A stretch of DNA of 64,000 nucleotides from Coralloluteibacterium stylophorae (GCF_018122625.2 NZ_JAGQFT020000002.1:186001-250000); one strand, 5' to 3'; counted from the first letter of the stretch, positions 55,723 to 64,000 are shown. Notes: a model not told the origin generated them from the sequence alone. Program-made: numbers and translations.

Positions 55723-56193
55723 TCAGGCGCCGTCGGCCGCGCTCTCCGGCTGGCGCTGCCATTCCTGGGTGCGGCCCAGCAGCGAGAAGCCGAGGTAGCC
55801 GCGCACCTTGAGCACGTCGCCGCCCTCCTCGAGTTCGGCCTTGGCCTTGTAGACCTTGCCGTTCTTCGGGTCGAGGATCATGCCGCCGGTCCACTCCTCG
55901 CCCTCGCGCTGGAGGCCGGTGAGGATGGTCATGCCGACGATCTTCTGGCCCTTGCGCTGGTCGGTGCACTCGTCGCACACGGGATCGGGATCCTCGCCGG
56001 GCTTGCGGAACAGCTTGACGATGCGGCCCTGCAGCTGGCCGTCCTGCTCGCTGATCTGGATCAGCGCCTTCGGTTCGCCGGTGGAGTCGTCGATGCTCTT
56101 CCAGACGCCGACCGGTGTCGCCTCCTGGGCGAGCAGCGGGCCGGCGACGAGGAACGCGGAGGAAAGGGCAAGGCTCAGGATGGCGCGACGCAT
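55723..56193 (-). CDS. secreted DUF2147 protein
   Basis: Encodes 156 residues. A signal peptide (AILSLALSSAFLVAGPLLAQ) precedes a lipocalin-like DUF2147 domain: VGVWKSIDDSTGEPKALIQI, GRIVKLFRKPGEDPDPVCDE, TDQRKGQKIVGMTIL, GGMILDPKNGKVYKAK and LKVRGYLGFSLLGRTQEW. The motif set is typical and complete. The function is unknown; the pair of Cys (PVCDEC) is shared by the family. Confidence 0.9.
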   Translation of the reverse strand: MRRAILSLALSSAFLVAGPLLAQEATPVGVWKSIDDSTGEPKALIQISEQDGQLQGRIVKLFRKPGEDPDPVCDECTDQRKGQKIVGMTILTGLQREGEEWTGGMILDPKNGKVYKAKAELEEGGDVLKVRGYLGFSLLGRTQEWQRQPESAADGA

Positions 56194-56297
56194 GAATGTC
56201 CCCTCGATGTCAGGTGGGCGACATGGTGGCATGCGCGGAGCGCACGCGATGAACCGATCGGAGACGATCGATGTGCGTTCGCAGCAAACGCAGGGCG

Positions 56298-56546
56298 TCA
56301 TGTGGGGCGGGTCAGGGCGTGCCCGACGGTGTAGATGCGCTCCACGCGCAGGTCGTCGAGACCGTAGAGCACACGCACCGCGGTGCTCGCACCGGTCATG
56401 CGGAATTCGTAGCGGGCCTGCGCCGAGGCGGCGACGATGGCCGCATCGCGGGTGCGGAAGCGTTCGCCGGCGCGGAGCCCGTCGACGTGGACCTGCCATC
56501 CGGATTCGTTCGCGGGGATCACGTCGTAACAGCGGGATGCCTTCAT
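56298..56546 (-). CDS. small DUF2188-like protein
   Basis: Encodes 82 residues: YDVIPANESGWQVHVDG, then FRTRDAAIVAASAQARYEF, the sheet-helix order of DUF2188. It lacks a signal peptide. No strong ribosome-binding site precedes the ATG. Function unknown. It is the second protein of this type in the window (see 104-373). The next 220 bases to 56766 hold no gene I can support. Confidence 0.6.
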   Translation of the reverse strand: MKASRCYDVIPANESGWQVHVDGLRAGERFRTRDAAIVAASAQARYEFRMTGASTAVRVLYGLDDLRVERIYTVGHALTRPT

Positions 56547-56766
56547 CGACTGCGCTTGCGGAAAGGAAAGAGGCCCCTCTGCCGGCATGGCATCCCGGGG
56601 TGTGCACGCCGCCATCCGTGGCAGCCGGCCGGTTCGTCGACCGGGCAGCGGGGGCCGCATAGGGTGCCGCCGCGGCGCGGCGGGCGCCGTCGGAGTTCGG
56701 GATCGGGTGGGGTAGGAAAATTCCCGAGTCGCTGCCCGGAGCGATGCCCGGCGCGGCGCCGACGCC

Positions 56767-58884
56767 TCAGTTGGCGGCGGTCTGCAGGCCGCGTTCGTGC
56801 GCACCGTACTCCCGCACGAGGCGGAAACCGACGTCGTCGTAGCCGCGGTCGGCTTCCTGCGCTGCGCTCCAGTCGATCGCGATGCCGCCGTCGTCGCGCC
56901 AGGAGCGGCCGGCGGCGAGCCTGGTGGCGCCGCTGCCGTCGGCGAGCCACTCGGCGACGTTGCCGGCGACGTCGCGCACGCCATGGGCGCCGCTGCTGGC
57001 GCTGCCGACGGCGCGGGTCCCCTCCCAGCCGGCCGCCCGCGCCGCGACCTGCGGCAGCAGCTGCCGCCATTCGGCCAGCGTGGGCAGGCGGTAGGCGTGG
57101 CCGGTGCGCGCGCTGAGCCAGGCCGCATAGTCGTGCGCATCGGTCCAGCTCACGCACACCACCGGATGGGTGGCGTCCTGCTCGAAGCCCGGATCGCGCC
57201 AGCTGCGCCGGTCGAACAGGCTGAAGCCGCTGCTGTTCGGACACGGGCCGTCGCTGCGCCCGGTGGCGCGCACGAACCGGGCGTATTCGCCGCGGGTGAC
57301 CTCGTCGCGCATGACCGCCAGCGCGGGCGCGCCCGGCAGCACGAAGCGCAGCTCCGGACCGCCCGGGTCGCGCAGCGCATCACCGCGGCGCGGCAGTGCA
57401 TCGATGCGTGCGACCACGTCCTGGAGCTCCGGGTGCGGGAGGTCGAGCTCGCGCATCAGCGCGGCCGCGGTCTCCGCGCCGGCACGGTTCCAGTCGCCGA
57501 TCGCGGTCGCCAGGCGCTGTTCCAGCGCCTCGGCGACATGCGCCTTGAAGCGTCGCCAGGCGTCGCCGGCGCCGTTGCCGGTGCCGACCGCCAGCGCGCG
57601 GGCACGCGCGAACGCATCCTTGACCTCGCCGTCGGCGCCCTGGCGGGTGTAGCTGTCGACGTGGATGGCAAGCCGTTCGAGGAGGCGTTCGAGGCCATCG
57701 GTGACGCGCGGATCCGAAGGCGCCTGCTGCCATGCGGCATAGAGCGACTCGGCGGCGTTGTCGCCGGGCTGGCGGGTCAGGCGATCGTTGGCGAGCTGCT
57801 CCTCGAAGGCCGCGAAGCGCGCCTCGGCCTCGGCCGCGGTGTCGGCGTCGCCCGGCTGCTCCGTGGCGGGCGGCAGCGCTGCCGCCGTGGTACCGGCAAG
57901 GGATGGTGCGGGCGCGGAGAAGGAGGGCGGGCGGGTGCCGAACCAGAACGCGCCCAGCGCCAGCAGCGCCAGCGCGGCGGCGGCGGCCAGCGCGGTGCGT
58001 GGGACGCGCCGGCCGGTGCCGCCGCGGTCGGCGGCGATGCGCTCGATGTCCGCCAGCATCGCCGCGGCGTCCGGATAGCGCGCTTCCGGGGCCTTCGCCA
58101 GGGCGCAGTCGATCACCCGCTGCCAGGCGCGCTGTGCCTGCGGCAGGCGCGGAATCGGCGCCTGCGCATGCTTCAGGGCCAGCGCGAGCGGGTCGTCGGC
58201 ACGATAGGGCGCCTCGCCGGTCAGCAGTTCGTAGGCGAGCACGCCGACGCTGTAGAGGTCGGCGCGGCCGTCCACGGCATCGCCGCGGGCCTGTTCCGGT
58301 GCCATGGTCGCGGCGCTGCCGACGGCGAGCCCGGCGCTGGTGATGCGGCCGCTGGTGCTGATGCGCGAGATGTCGCGGCGCGCCAGGGCGATGCCGAAGT
58401 CGGTGAGCTGCGGGCGGCCATCGGTGTCGAACAGCACGTTCTCCGCCTTGACGTCGCGATGCACGACGCCGCGCGCATGCGCATAGCCCAGCGCGTCCAG
58501 CAGCGGGCGCAGGATCGCCGCGATCCGCGCCGGATCGCGGCCGAGGTCGCGCCGGGTCAGGTCGCCGCCCGCCAGGTAGGGCATGGCGTAGAAGCTCAGC
58601 CCGTCGGCGGTGCGGCCGACTTCGTGGATGGCGACGATCGCCGGATGCTGGAGCCGCGCGATGGTCCGCGCCTCGTCCTCGAAGCGCTGCCGTGCGACCT
58701 CGTCGCTGAGCGCGTCGCGGGAGATGATCTTGATCGCCACCTCGCGCTCGAGCGATTCCTGCTCGGCCAGCCACACCGACGCCATGCCACCGGCGCCGAG
58801 CGGGCGCAGCAGGCGGTAGCCCGCGATGACCGGCGGTCCCGGGGCGCGGAGCGGGGTGATGGTGGAGGCGGGCGCGTCGTGCAT
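56767..58884 (-). CDS. Ser/Thr protein kinase fused to an FGE-sulfatase domain
   Basis: Encodes 705 residues. The Hanks-type kinase (about 22-285) has LGAGGMASVWLAEQ, AIKII, HRDVKAENVLF, TDFGIAL and MAPEQARG (the APE region), all catalytic. One membrane helix (about 298-316, TALAAAAALALLALGAFWFG) is followed by a helical periplasmic stretch (340-500). The C-terminal FGE-sulfatase (SUMF1-like) domain (about 505-695) has VMRDEVTRGEYARFVRATGR, CVSWTDAHDYAAWLSARTG, YRLPTLAEWR and GNVAEWLADG. The outer domain probably senses or binds a ligand rather than oxidising Cys. It seems to be a single-gene unit. Confidence 0.92.
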   Translation of the reverse strand: MHDAPASTITPLRAPGPPVIAGYRLLRPLGAGGMASVWLAEQESLEREVAIKIISRDALSDEVARQRFEDEARTIARLQHPAIVAIHEVGRTADGLSFYAMPYLAGGDLTRRDLGRDPARIAAILRPLLDALGYAHARGVVHRDVKAENVLFDTDGRPQLTDFGIALARRDISRISTSGRITSAGLAVGSAATMAPEQARGDAVDGRADLYSVGVLAYELLTGEAPYRADDPLALALKHAQAPIPRLPQAQRAWQRVIDCALAKAPEARYPDAAAMLADIERIAADRGGTGRRVPRTALAAAAALALLALGAFWFGTRPPSFSAPAPSLAGTTAAALPPATEQPGDADTAAEAEARFAAFEEQLANDRLTRQPGDNAAESLYAAWQQAPSDPRVTDGLERLLERLAIHVDSYTRQGADGEVKDAFARARALAVGTGNGAGDAWRRFKAHVAEALEQRLATAIGDWNRAGAETAAALMRELDLPHPELQDVVARIDALPRRGDALRDPGGPELRFVLPGAPALAVMRDEVTRGEYARFVRATGRSDGPCPNSSGFSLFDRRSWRDPGFEQDATHPVVCVSWTDAHDYAAWLSARTGHAYRLPTLAEWRQLLPQVAARAAGWEGTRAVGSASSGAHGVRDVAGNVAEWLADGSGATRLAAGRSWRDDGGIAIDWSAAQEADRGYDDVGFRLVREYGAHERGLQTAAN

Positions 58885-58949
58885 GCGGCAGCGGTCAACG
58901 GCTGGCCGCGAAGGATACGGCAGGCTTCCGGCGCGATGTCTGCGAGACG

Positions 58950-59441
58950 TCAGTCAGCGATGTGAACGGCATCGGCCGGCGGCCCGGCGGTCTGCTTGGG
59001 ACGCTTGCGCCGCACGTAGACCTGCTTGCGCACCTGTGCGACCACGTCGCCCTGGGTGTCGCGGATCTCGGTGTCGAACCAGTGCAGCACCTTCTCGCCG
59101 CCCGCCGCGGCCTCGCGCAGGGCAGCGAGGGTGGCCTCTTCGAGGTCGAAGGTGGCAGCGACCGTGCCGCGCCCGGGCTTCAGGAATTCGATGCTGCCCG
59201 CGCGGTCCCACACCATGTAGTCGCGGCCCAGGTTCTTCAGGACCATGATCATCCAGAACGGGTCGGTCATCGCGAACAGCGTGCCGCCGAAGTGGGTGCC
59301 GACGTAGTTGCGGTTGTACCAGCGCTGGCGCAGCTCGACGCGGGCGTGGCGCAGGTCGTCGGACAGCGCACGCACGCGCACGCCGCTGAACAGGAACGGC
59401 GGCCACAGGTTCATGAAGCGCTTGAGGGTGCTGCCTTTCAT
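58950..59441 (-). CDS. DUF4442 hotdog-fold thioesterase-like protein
   Basis: Encodes 163 residues from ATG 59441; an in-frame start at 59471 would add ten. VELRQRWYNRNYVGTHFGGT and LFAMTDPFWMIMVLKNLG are the central helix region of DUF4442 (YiiD-like hotdog) proteins. The rest forms the sheet (SIEFLKPGRGTVAATFDLEE). A CoA-thioester substrate is likely by fold, but unproven. It lies in the same direction as the kinase, 65 bases upstream of it. Confidence 0.85.
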   Translation of the reverse strand: MKGSTLKRFMNLWPPFLFSGVRVRALSDDLRHARVELRQRWYNRNYVGTHFGGTLFAMTDPFWMIMVLKNLGRDYMVWDRAGSIEFLKPGRGTVAATFDLEEATLAALREAAAGGEKVLHWFDTEIRDTQGDVVAQVRKQVYVRRKRPKQTAGPPADAVHIAD

Positions 59442-59517
59442 CGTGCGTCTCGCCTGCGGGAGGCGAGACAATACGCTGACGTATGGATGGAGTCACCCGT
59501 CCGGCGCGTGCGGCGCC

Positions 59518-60393
59518 TCAGAACAGCAGCGAGGACATCCGGCGCCGGTAGGTCGATACCAGCTGCGCGTCGTCGATGACGCGGAACGCGTCGATCAGCG
59601 CCTTGCGCGGCAGGCCCTCGTCGAAGTTGCGGTCGCGGGTCAGCATCTCCAGGAAGTCCTGCAGTGCGCCTTCGCTGTCGCCGGCGACCAGGCGGTGCGC
59701 GCCGCGGCGGTGCAGGGCACACAGGTCGCCGGGATCCGCGGCCAGCGCGGCCTCGGTGTCGGCCAGCGACGGCGCGTCCTGCAGCAGCGCGGCGAAGCCC
59801 AGGCGCGCACGCGCCTGCACCGCGCGGTCGTCGGTGGCGAGGTTGGCGGGCAGGGCGTCGAGCAGGACTTCCGCCTCGCTCGCCGCGCCGGTGCGCAACA
59901 GCGCCAGGGCGAGGTCGAGCTTGAGCTCGTCGCGGTCCGGCTCGGCGGCCACCGCCTCCTTCAGCCGCACGACCTCGGCATGCGGGTCGACGGCCACCGT
60001 CTCGGGCTCGACCGCCTCCTGCGCCGGCGCGCCGGGCTGGACGCCGTGGTGGGCGAGGAACTCGCGCAGCTGGCCCTCCGGCAGCGCGCCGGGGAAGCCG
60101 TCCACCAGCTGCCCGTCCTTGACCAGCATCACCGTCGGCACCGAGCGGATCTGGAAGGCGCCGGCAAGTTCCTGCTCCTTGTCGACGTCGACCTTGGCCA
60201 GCAGGAAGGCGCCGTTGTACTCCGCAGCGAGCTTCTCCAGCAGCGGCGTCAGCGATTTGCACGGCCCGCACCAGGTCGCCCAGAAATCGACCAGCACCGG
60301 AACCTGCATCGACTTCTGCAGCACCTCGGCCTGGAAGGCGGCGGCGGTGGCGTCGAAGACGTGGGCGGAAGCGGCGGTCGGAGTGGCTTGCAT
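59518..60393 (-). CDS. cnoX: thioredoxin-TPR co-chaperone CnoX (YbbN)
   Basis: Encodes 291 residues. The thioredoxin domain (1-120) has WATWCGPCK with both redox cysteines (Cys42, Cys45) and SVPTVMLVKDGQ. E. coli CnoX lacks one of these cysteines, so this one may be a true oxidoreductase. The C-terminal TPR part (about 137-285) shows helical pairs (DELKLDLALALLRTGAASEA, ARLGFAALLQDAPSL). CnoX proteins hold unfolded clients under oxidation and pass them to DnaK or GroEL. Confidence 0.93.
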   Translation of the reverse strand: MQATPTAASAHVFDATAAAFQAEVLQKSMQVPVLVDFWATWCGPCKSLTPLLEKLAAEYNGAFLLAKVDVDKEQELAGAFQIRSVPTVMLVKDGQLVDGFPGALPEGQLREFLAHHGVQPGAPAQEAVEPETVAVDPHAEVVRLKEAVAAEPDRDELKLDLALALLRTGAASEAEVLLDALPANLATDDRAVQARARLGFAALLQDAPSLADTEAALAADPGDLCALHRRGAHRLVAGDSEGALQDFLEMLTRDRNFDEGLPRKALIDAFRVIDDAQLVSTYRRRMSSLLF

Positions 60394-60475
60394 GGTCGGG
60401 TCCGTAGCGAGGATCGCACTGCACATTGTGCCGCGCCGGTCGAAATCAAGCCGACGGCGGCGTAGCCTCGCGCGC

Positions 60476-61120
60476 ATGCCTTCCCGCTCCCTTCGCGACC
60501 GCCTGCTGTGGGCCGGCATCGCTGCGCCGCTCCTCTTCCCGGTCGCGTTGCTGACGGTGGCCGCGCTTACGCCCGGCTACGACCACGCACGCCACGCCAT
60601 CGCGCTCCTGGGCAGCCCCGGCGCGGCGTTCGCGGGCGCGTGGAATCTCGCCGGCCTGCTCCTGCCGGGCCTGCTGCTGGTGGCGTCCGCATGGGCGCTG
60701 GGCGCGCCGCTCGCGCGCGATGGCGTCGGCTCCGCAGGACGGATCGGCCTGTGGATGCTCGCGTTCTCGGGCACCGCCTTCGCCGCGCGCGGGGTGCTGC
60801 CGTTTCCCGCCGACGACGCCTACGGCGCGGCCGCGCGGCTGCACGCGGCGAGCCATGCGTTCGCCCTGGTCGCCTTCGCGCCCGGCGCGTTGCTGGTTTC
60901 CGCCAGCACGCGCTTCCGCGCCGGCTGGCGCGCGCTGACCGTCCTGGGTCCCGCACTGGTGGCGGCCTTCGTGCTCGCCGTGGTCTGGCCCGCGGGCGTG
61001 CTGGTGCCGGCCTTCGTCGACGCCCCGGGCGCCGCCGAACGGCTGACCCTGGCGCTGTATTTCGGCTGGTTCCTGCTCGCCGCAGGCGTCGCCCTGCGCC
61101 GGGAGTCCCGGCGCGGCTGA
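60476..61120 (+). CDS. DUF998 membrane protein
   Basis: Encodes 214 residues with six membrane helices, beginning with LLWAGIAAPLLFPVALLTVA and containing the family loop YDHARHAIALLGSPGAAF and RGVLPFPADD. No enzyme residues stand out and no function is known. The ATG 60476 is 82 bases from the divergent cnoX. It converges with the GH20 gene with only 2 bases between stops. Confidence 0.85.
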   Translation: MPSRSLRDRLLWAGIAAPLLFPVALLTVAALTPGYDHARHAIALLGSPGAAFAGAWNLAGLLLPGLLLVASAWALGAPLARDGVGSAGRIGLWMLAFSGTAFAARGVLPFPADDAYGAAARLHAASHAFALVAFAPGALLVSASTRFRAGWRALTVLGPALVAAFVLAVVWPAGVLVPAFVDAPGAAERLTLALYFGWFLLAAGVALRRESRRG

Positions 61121-61122
61121 AC

Positions 61123-63384
61123 TCAGCGTCCGGGGACCAGCTCCACCCGGTCGAGCACCCATATCGTCGGTCGGGTGTCGCCGGTGAAGAACAGGCACAG
61201 GTCGCCGCTCCCGGTGCCGGCCGGCAGCGCCGTCTCGAGCGTGGCGAAGCCGTCGGCAGCGGGCCCGGCCGGCAGCGCGATGCGCGCGAGCTCCGGGCCG
61301 TCGCAGCCGGCGTGCAGCTGCAGCTCGCCATGTTCGGTCGCGGCCGGGCGGACGCGACGATTGCCCTCGTCCTGCGCCAGCTGGAAGTAGTAGGGGATGC
61401 GGCCGGCGCGCACGCGCACGGCGCGGGCCTCGGCGAGCGGCGCGTCCTTCCACTCCCAGCACGGGTCGAAGATGTCGACGTTGAAGATCGCCCGCGGCCC
61501 GTCCGCGGGGCCGTCGTCCTCCAGGCGCAGCGTCAGGCTGTCGCTGCACATGGCCAGGTGCTCCTCGTCGCGCCGCAGGCGGCTCGCGGCGTCGATGCGC
61601 CGCGCCACCGGCGGCGCGAGCGGCGAACCCTGGTCGAACACCGCCGCGCGCAGCTCCGCCGGCGGGGCGAGGTCGAACGCGCCGGTGTAGCGGCGCGAAT
61701 CCGCGTCCGGCGCGCTGCCGTCGAGGGTGTAGCGGATGTCCTCGAAGCCGAGCGGGTTCGACAGCCGCACCCGGGCCGCGTCGGCATCGCGGTCGTCGAC
61801 CTCGACGCGCACCGAGAACGGCGTGTGCGCGTAGCCGAGGCCGAGGGCGCGGTAGCGTTCGAGCTGGGCCGGCAGGCGTGCGCGGAAGGCGGCGAAGTCG
61901 CGCTCGTCCTTCGGCGACCAGGCCACCTCGGCCAGCGCCGCGGCGCGCGGGAACATCGCGTGCTGCACGCGATCGAAGCTGCGCAGGTGCTCGGTCCAGG
62001 TATTGGCCTGCACGCCGACGATGTGCCGCGCCTCCGCGGCCGACAGGGCGGCGGGCACCGGCTCGAAGGCGTAGACCTGCTGCAGGTCGATGATCGACGG
62101 CCGGCCCGGCGGCTCGCCCGGCAGGTCGGTCTGCAGGTAGTCGAGGTAGAGCTCGGACGACGGTGCCATGACCACGTCGTGGCCCTGTTCTGCCGCCTCG
62201 ATGCCGCCCTCGGTGCCGCGCCAGGACATCACCGTCGCCTCGGCCGGAAGGCCGCCTTCCAGGATCTCGTCCCAGCCGATCAGGCGCCGCTCGTGGGCGA
62301 CGAGGAAGCGCTCGATCCGGGCCATGAACCAGCTCTGCAGCGCCGTCTCGTCCTCGACCCCGAGCGCGCGCATCCGCGCCTGCACGGCCGGCGAGTTCTC
62401 CCACTGCCGCTTGAACGCCTCGTCGCCGCCGACATGGATGTAGCGCCCGGGAAAGAGTTCGATCACCTCGGCCAGCACGTTCTCGAGGAAGGCCAGCGTC
62501 TCCTCCTCGACGTTGAACAGGTAGGGATGCACGCCCCAGTCGCTGGACACCGCGGTCGGTCCGGCGACGCTGCCGAGCGCGGGGTAGGCGGCGACCGCGG
62601 CCTGCGCATGCCCCGGCATCTCGATCTCCGGGACCACGGTGATGTGGCGCGCGCTCGCGTAGGCCACGACCTCGCGGACCTGGTCCTGCGTGTACCAGCC
62701 GCAGTAGGGGCGCGGCGTGCCGGTCGCGGGGTCGCGGCCGCCGTCGCCGGCGGGGATGCGGCAGCCGCCGACCTCGGTCAGGCGCGGGTAGCGCCTGATC
62801 TCGATCCGCCAGCCCTGGTCGTCGGTCAGGTGCCAGTGGAAGACGTTGAGCTTGTGCAGCGCCATCGCGTCGAGCAGGGACTTGATCTCCTCGACCGACT
62901 GCAGGTGGCGCGCCGAGTCCAGCATCAGCCCGCGCCAGGCGAAGCGCGGCGCGTCCTCGATCGCCACCGCCGGCATCCGGCCCTCGGCATCGAGGAGCTG
63001 CCAGAGGGTCACCGCGCCGTAGAAGAGCCCCGCCTCGGTGGCCGCCTCGACGCGCACGCCGGCTGCGTCGGCATGCAGCCGGTAACCCTCGCGGGGCCCG
63101 TCGGCCGCGGGTGCGAGGGTGAAGGTGATCGTGGCGCCGGCCCCGGGCGCGGCGTCGGCCTGGCCGCTGCGGCGCAGCAGGTCGGAGAAGAAGGCCGCGA
63201 CCCGCTCCGCCTCCGCACCCTCGGCGCGGAGGCGGGCGGGATCCACCGCCACGCGGCCGCCACCGAGCTCGACCCGCGCGGGCATGGGGATGAGCGCCGG
63301 CATGCGGGTTGGCGCGGCGCCGGACGCGGCGGCGCTGGCGAGACAGCCGAGGCAGAAGGCGAGGACGAGTCGGGACGGGCGCAT
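61123..63384 (-). CDS. GH20 beta-N-acetylhexosaminidase
   Basis: Encodes 753 residues. The signal peptide (LVLAFCLGCLASAAASGA) is followed by a GH20b domain, then the GH20 barrel with HWHLTDDQGWRIEIRRYPRL, VPEIEMPGHAQAAVAAYP, YIHVGGDEAF (catalytic Asp321-Glu322) and VMSWRGTEGG. The C-terminal 180 residues are beta-rich with a chitobiase-type module and a possible carbohydrate-binding fold. It releases GlcNAc from chitooligosaccharides or glycans in the periplasm. The TonB-dependent receptor gene ends 77 bases upstream on the same strand. Confidence 0.95.
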   Translation of the reverse strand: MRPSRLVLAFCLGCLASAAASGAAPTRMPALIPMPARVELGGGRVAVDPARLRAEGAEAERVAAFFSDLLRRSGQADAAPGAGATITFTLAPAADGPREGYRLHADAAGVRVEAATEAGLFYGAVTLWQLLDAEGRMPAVAIEDAPRFAWRGLMLDSARHLQSVEEIKSLLDAMALHKLNVFHWHLTDDQGWRIEIRRYPRLTEVGGCRIPAGDGGRDPATGTPRPYCGWYTQDQVREVVAYASARHITVVPEIEMPGHAQAAVAAYPALGSVAGPTAVSSDWGVHPYLFNVEEETLAFLENVLAEVIELFPGRYIHVGGDEAFKRQWENSPAVQARMRALGVEDETALQSWFMARIERFLVAHERRLIGWDEILEGGLPAEATVMSWRGTEGGIEAAEQGHDVVMAPSSELYLDYLQTDLPGEPPGRPSIIDLQQVYAFEPVPAALSAAEARHIVGVQANTWTEHLRSFDRVQHAMFPRAAALAEVAWSPKDERDFAAFRARLPAQLERYRALGLGYAHTPFSVRVEVDDRDADAARVRLSNPLGFEDIRYTLDGSAPDADSRRYTGAFDLAPPAELRAAVFDQGSPLAPPVARRIDAASRLRRDEEHLAMCSDSLTLRLEDDGPADGPRAIFNVDIFDPCWEWKDAPLAEARAVRVRAGRIPYYFQLAQDEGNRRVRPAATEHGELQLHAGCDGPELARIALPAGPAADGFATLETALPAGTGSGDLCLFFTGDTRPTIWVLDRVELVPGR

Positions 63385-63415
63385 CGGGTGGACTCCGGTC
63401 GGGCCTGCAAACGCG

Positions 63416-63439
63416 ACGGGCCTGGAAGTCCAGGCCCGT
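63416..63439 (-). terminator. hairpin between receptor and GH20 genes
   Basis: ACGGGCCTGG / CCAGGCCCGT with an AAGT loop, 22 bases past the receptor stop. It has no T run and may only attenuate read-through into GH20. Confidence 0.6.
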
Positions 63440-63461
63440 CGTGGCGGTGCGGTGGTACGGA

Positions 63462-64000
63462 TCAGAACTTGAACTGCAGCGAGGCCATGTAGCGGCGGCC
63501 GGACTTGTACCTGCCCGCCGGCAGGCTCTTCTCGCCGAGGTACTGGAAGTACTCCTCGTCGAGCAGGTTCATCGCGTCCAGCGACAGCGACAGGTTGTCG
63601 TTGAAGGTCCAGCCGAAGCTCGCGCCGAGCTCGGCGTAGTCGTCGACGCTGGCCGGCGCCGCACCGGCCACGTAGCCGCCGGCCAGGTAGTGGCTGCGCC
63701 AGTTGTAGGTCAGGCGGCCGCTGAAGGGTCCCATCTCGTAGTAGGGGCTCAGCGCAACGCTGTTCTCGGACTGGTAGGGCAGCGGATCGCCGGTGTTGTT
63801 CTCGCCGTCGGCATAGGTGTAGTTCGCGGTGAGGCCGAAGCCGGTGTCGCCGAAGGGCTGCTGGTAGCTCAGGTTGAAGCCCTTGACCTCGCCGTCGCCG
63901 GCGTTGCGCGGGCGCTGGATGCTGTAGTCGCAGTAGCCGTCCGCGGTGCAGCCGTTGCTGCCGACCAGCGCCGCCCACGCGGCGGGGTCGTTGTCGCGGA
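63462..64000 (-). CDS. TonB-dependent receptor, C-terminal part (cut by the window edge)
   Basis: The last 178 residues of a TonB-dependent outer-membrane receptor; the gene continues past 64000. Beta-barrel strands with alternating hydrophobic residues are clear (FNLSYQQPFGDTGFGLTANY, VALSPYYEMGPFSGRLTYNW). It ends YMASLQFKF with the C-terminal Phe needed for BAM insertion. The Cys pair in an extracellular loop (GCTADGYCD) is typical of the large xanthomonad receptors. With GH20 next to it, chitooligosaccharide or glycan uptake is likely. Confidence 0.92.
   Translation of the reverse strand, partial: RDNDPAAWAALVGSNGCTADGYCDYSIQRPRNAGDGEVKGFNLSYQQPFGDTGFGLTANYTYADGENNTGDPLPYQSENSVALSPYYEMGPFSGRLTYNWRSHYLAGGYVAGAAPASVDDYAELGASFGWTFNDNLSLSLDAMNLLDEEYFQYLGEKSLPAGRYKSGRRYMASLQFKF

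Noticed and set aside
56547..56766. Possible small gene between the DUF2188-like and kinase genes.
   Set aside because: Open frames there are extensions of shadows; no start with a ribosome-binding site or coding pattern was seen.
60508..63492. Plus-strand open frame of 994 codons.
   Set aside because: Antisense to the GH20 gene and out of frame with DUF998; no recognisable protein features.

Overview
This window is high-GC chromosomal DNA from a gammaproteobacterium, most likely of the Xanthomonadaceae/Lysobacteraceae (Lysobacter, Luteimonas or Xanthomonas-like). The evidence is the overall base composition and codon use, the gene neighbourhoods (queA-tgt-yajC-secD-secF; suhB divergent from trmJ; rsmD-coaD; ferredoxin-ggt), the 24-bp palindromic repeat of the type GGAGCGGCTTCAGCCGCGAC typical of this family, and a TonB-dependent receptor of the kind expanded in it. 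The assignment is inferred from recall; no database search was run. There is no rRNA, CRISPR array, integrase, transposase or plasmid origin. One tRNA (tRNA-Phe) is present. No gene-free gap exceeds 300 bp.

Layout. 0.1-1.3 kb: a DUF2188-like small protein, the iron-trafficking protein YggX and a small lipoprotein. 1.4 kb: tRNA-Phe with a terminator. 1.5-6.2 kb (minus): a tight four-gene operon for murein peptide processing (NlpC/P60 endopeptidase, dipeptide epimerase, L,D-transpeptidase-like protein, APC permease). 6.3-9.7 kb (minus): ftsY, an AsmA-like gene and mutY. 9.9-15.8 kb (plus): rsmD-coaD, a lipoprotein, ferredoxin, ggt, a short TMEM43-family protein and a YVTN beta-propeller. 15.8-17.3 kb (minus): a class III aminotransferase. 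17.6-20.9 kb: a decaying cassette with a wrecked ABC ATPase, a frameshifted lipoprotein hydrolase and an intact DesK/DesR-type two-component system. 21-29.5 kb: queA, a soluble chemoreceptor with three near-identical PAS domains, a GNAT enzyme, tgt, yajC and secDF. 29.7-39.8 kb: a metal efflux transporter, suhB, trmJ, a GGDEF-EAL protein with an HDOD partner, asnB, an ExoD-like protein and a CNNM/CorC-type protein. 40-43.8 kb: a DUF47/Pit phosphate pair, an alkyltransferase-like protein, a rhomboid protease and a Sel1-type secreted protein. 43.8-51 kb (minus): rapA and two neighbouring M13 metallopeptidases, one of which has lost its zinc motif. 51-56.5 kb: a histidine phosphatase, a Sel1/2-oxoglutarate dioxygenase fusion, a Fur-type feoAB operon with a Cys-rich partner, and two small proteins. 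56.7-64 kb: a Ser/Thr kinase fused to an FGE-sulfatase domain, a thioesterase-like protein, CnoX, DUF998, a GH20 hexosaminidase and the C-terminal end of a TonB-dependent receptor cut by the window edge.

How the genes work together. Most of the window is core housekeeping: queuosine tRNA modification (queA, tgt), protein targeting and export (ftsY, yajC, secDF), DNA repair (mutY, ATL), cofactors (coaD) and iron (feoAB, yggX). The accessory signals are the murein-peptide operon, the degenerate ABC/DesKR cassette, the tandem M13 pair with one inactive member, and the inverted arrays of 7-bp repeats in three intergenic regions.
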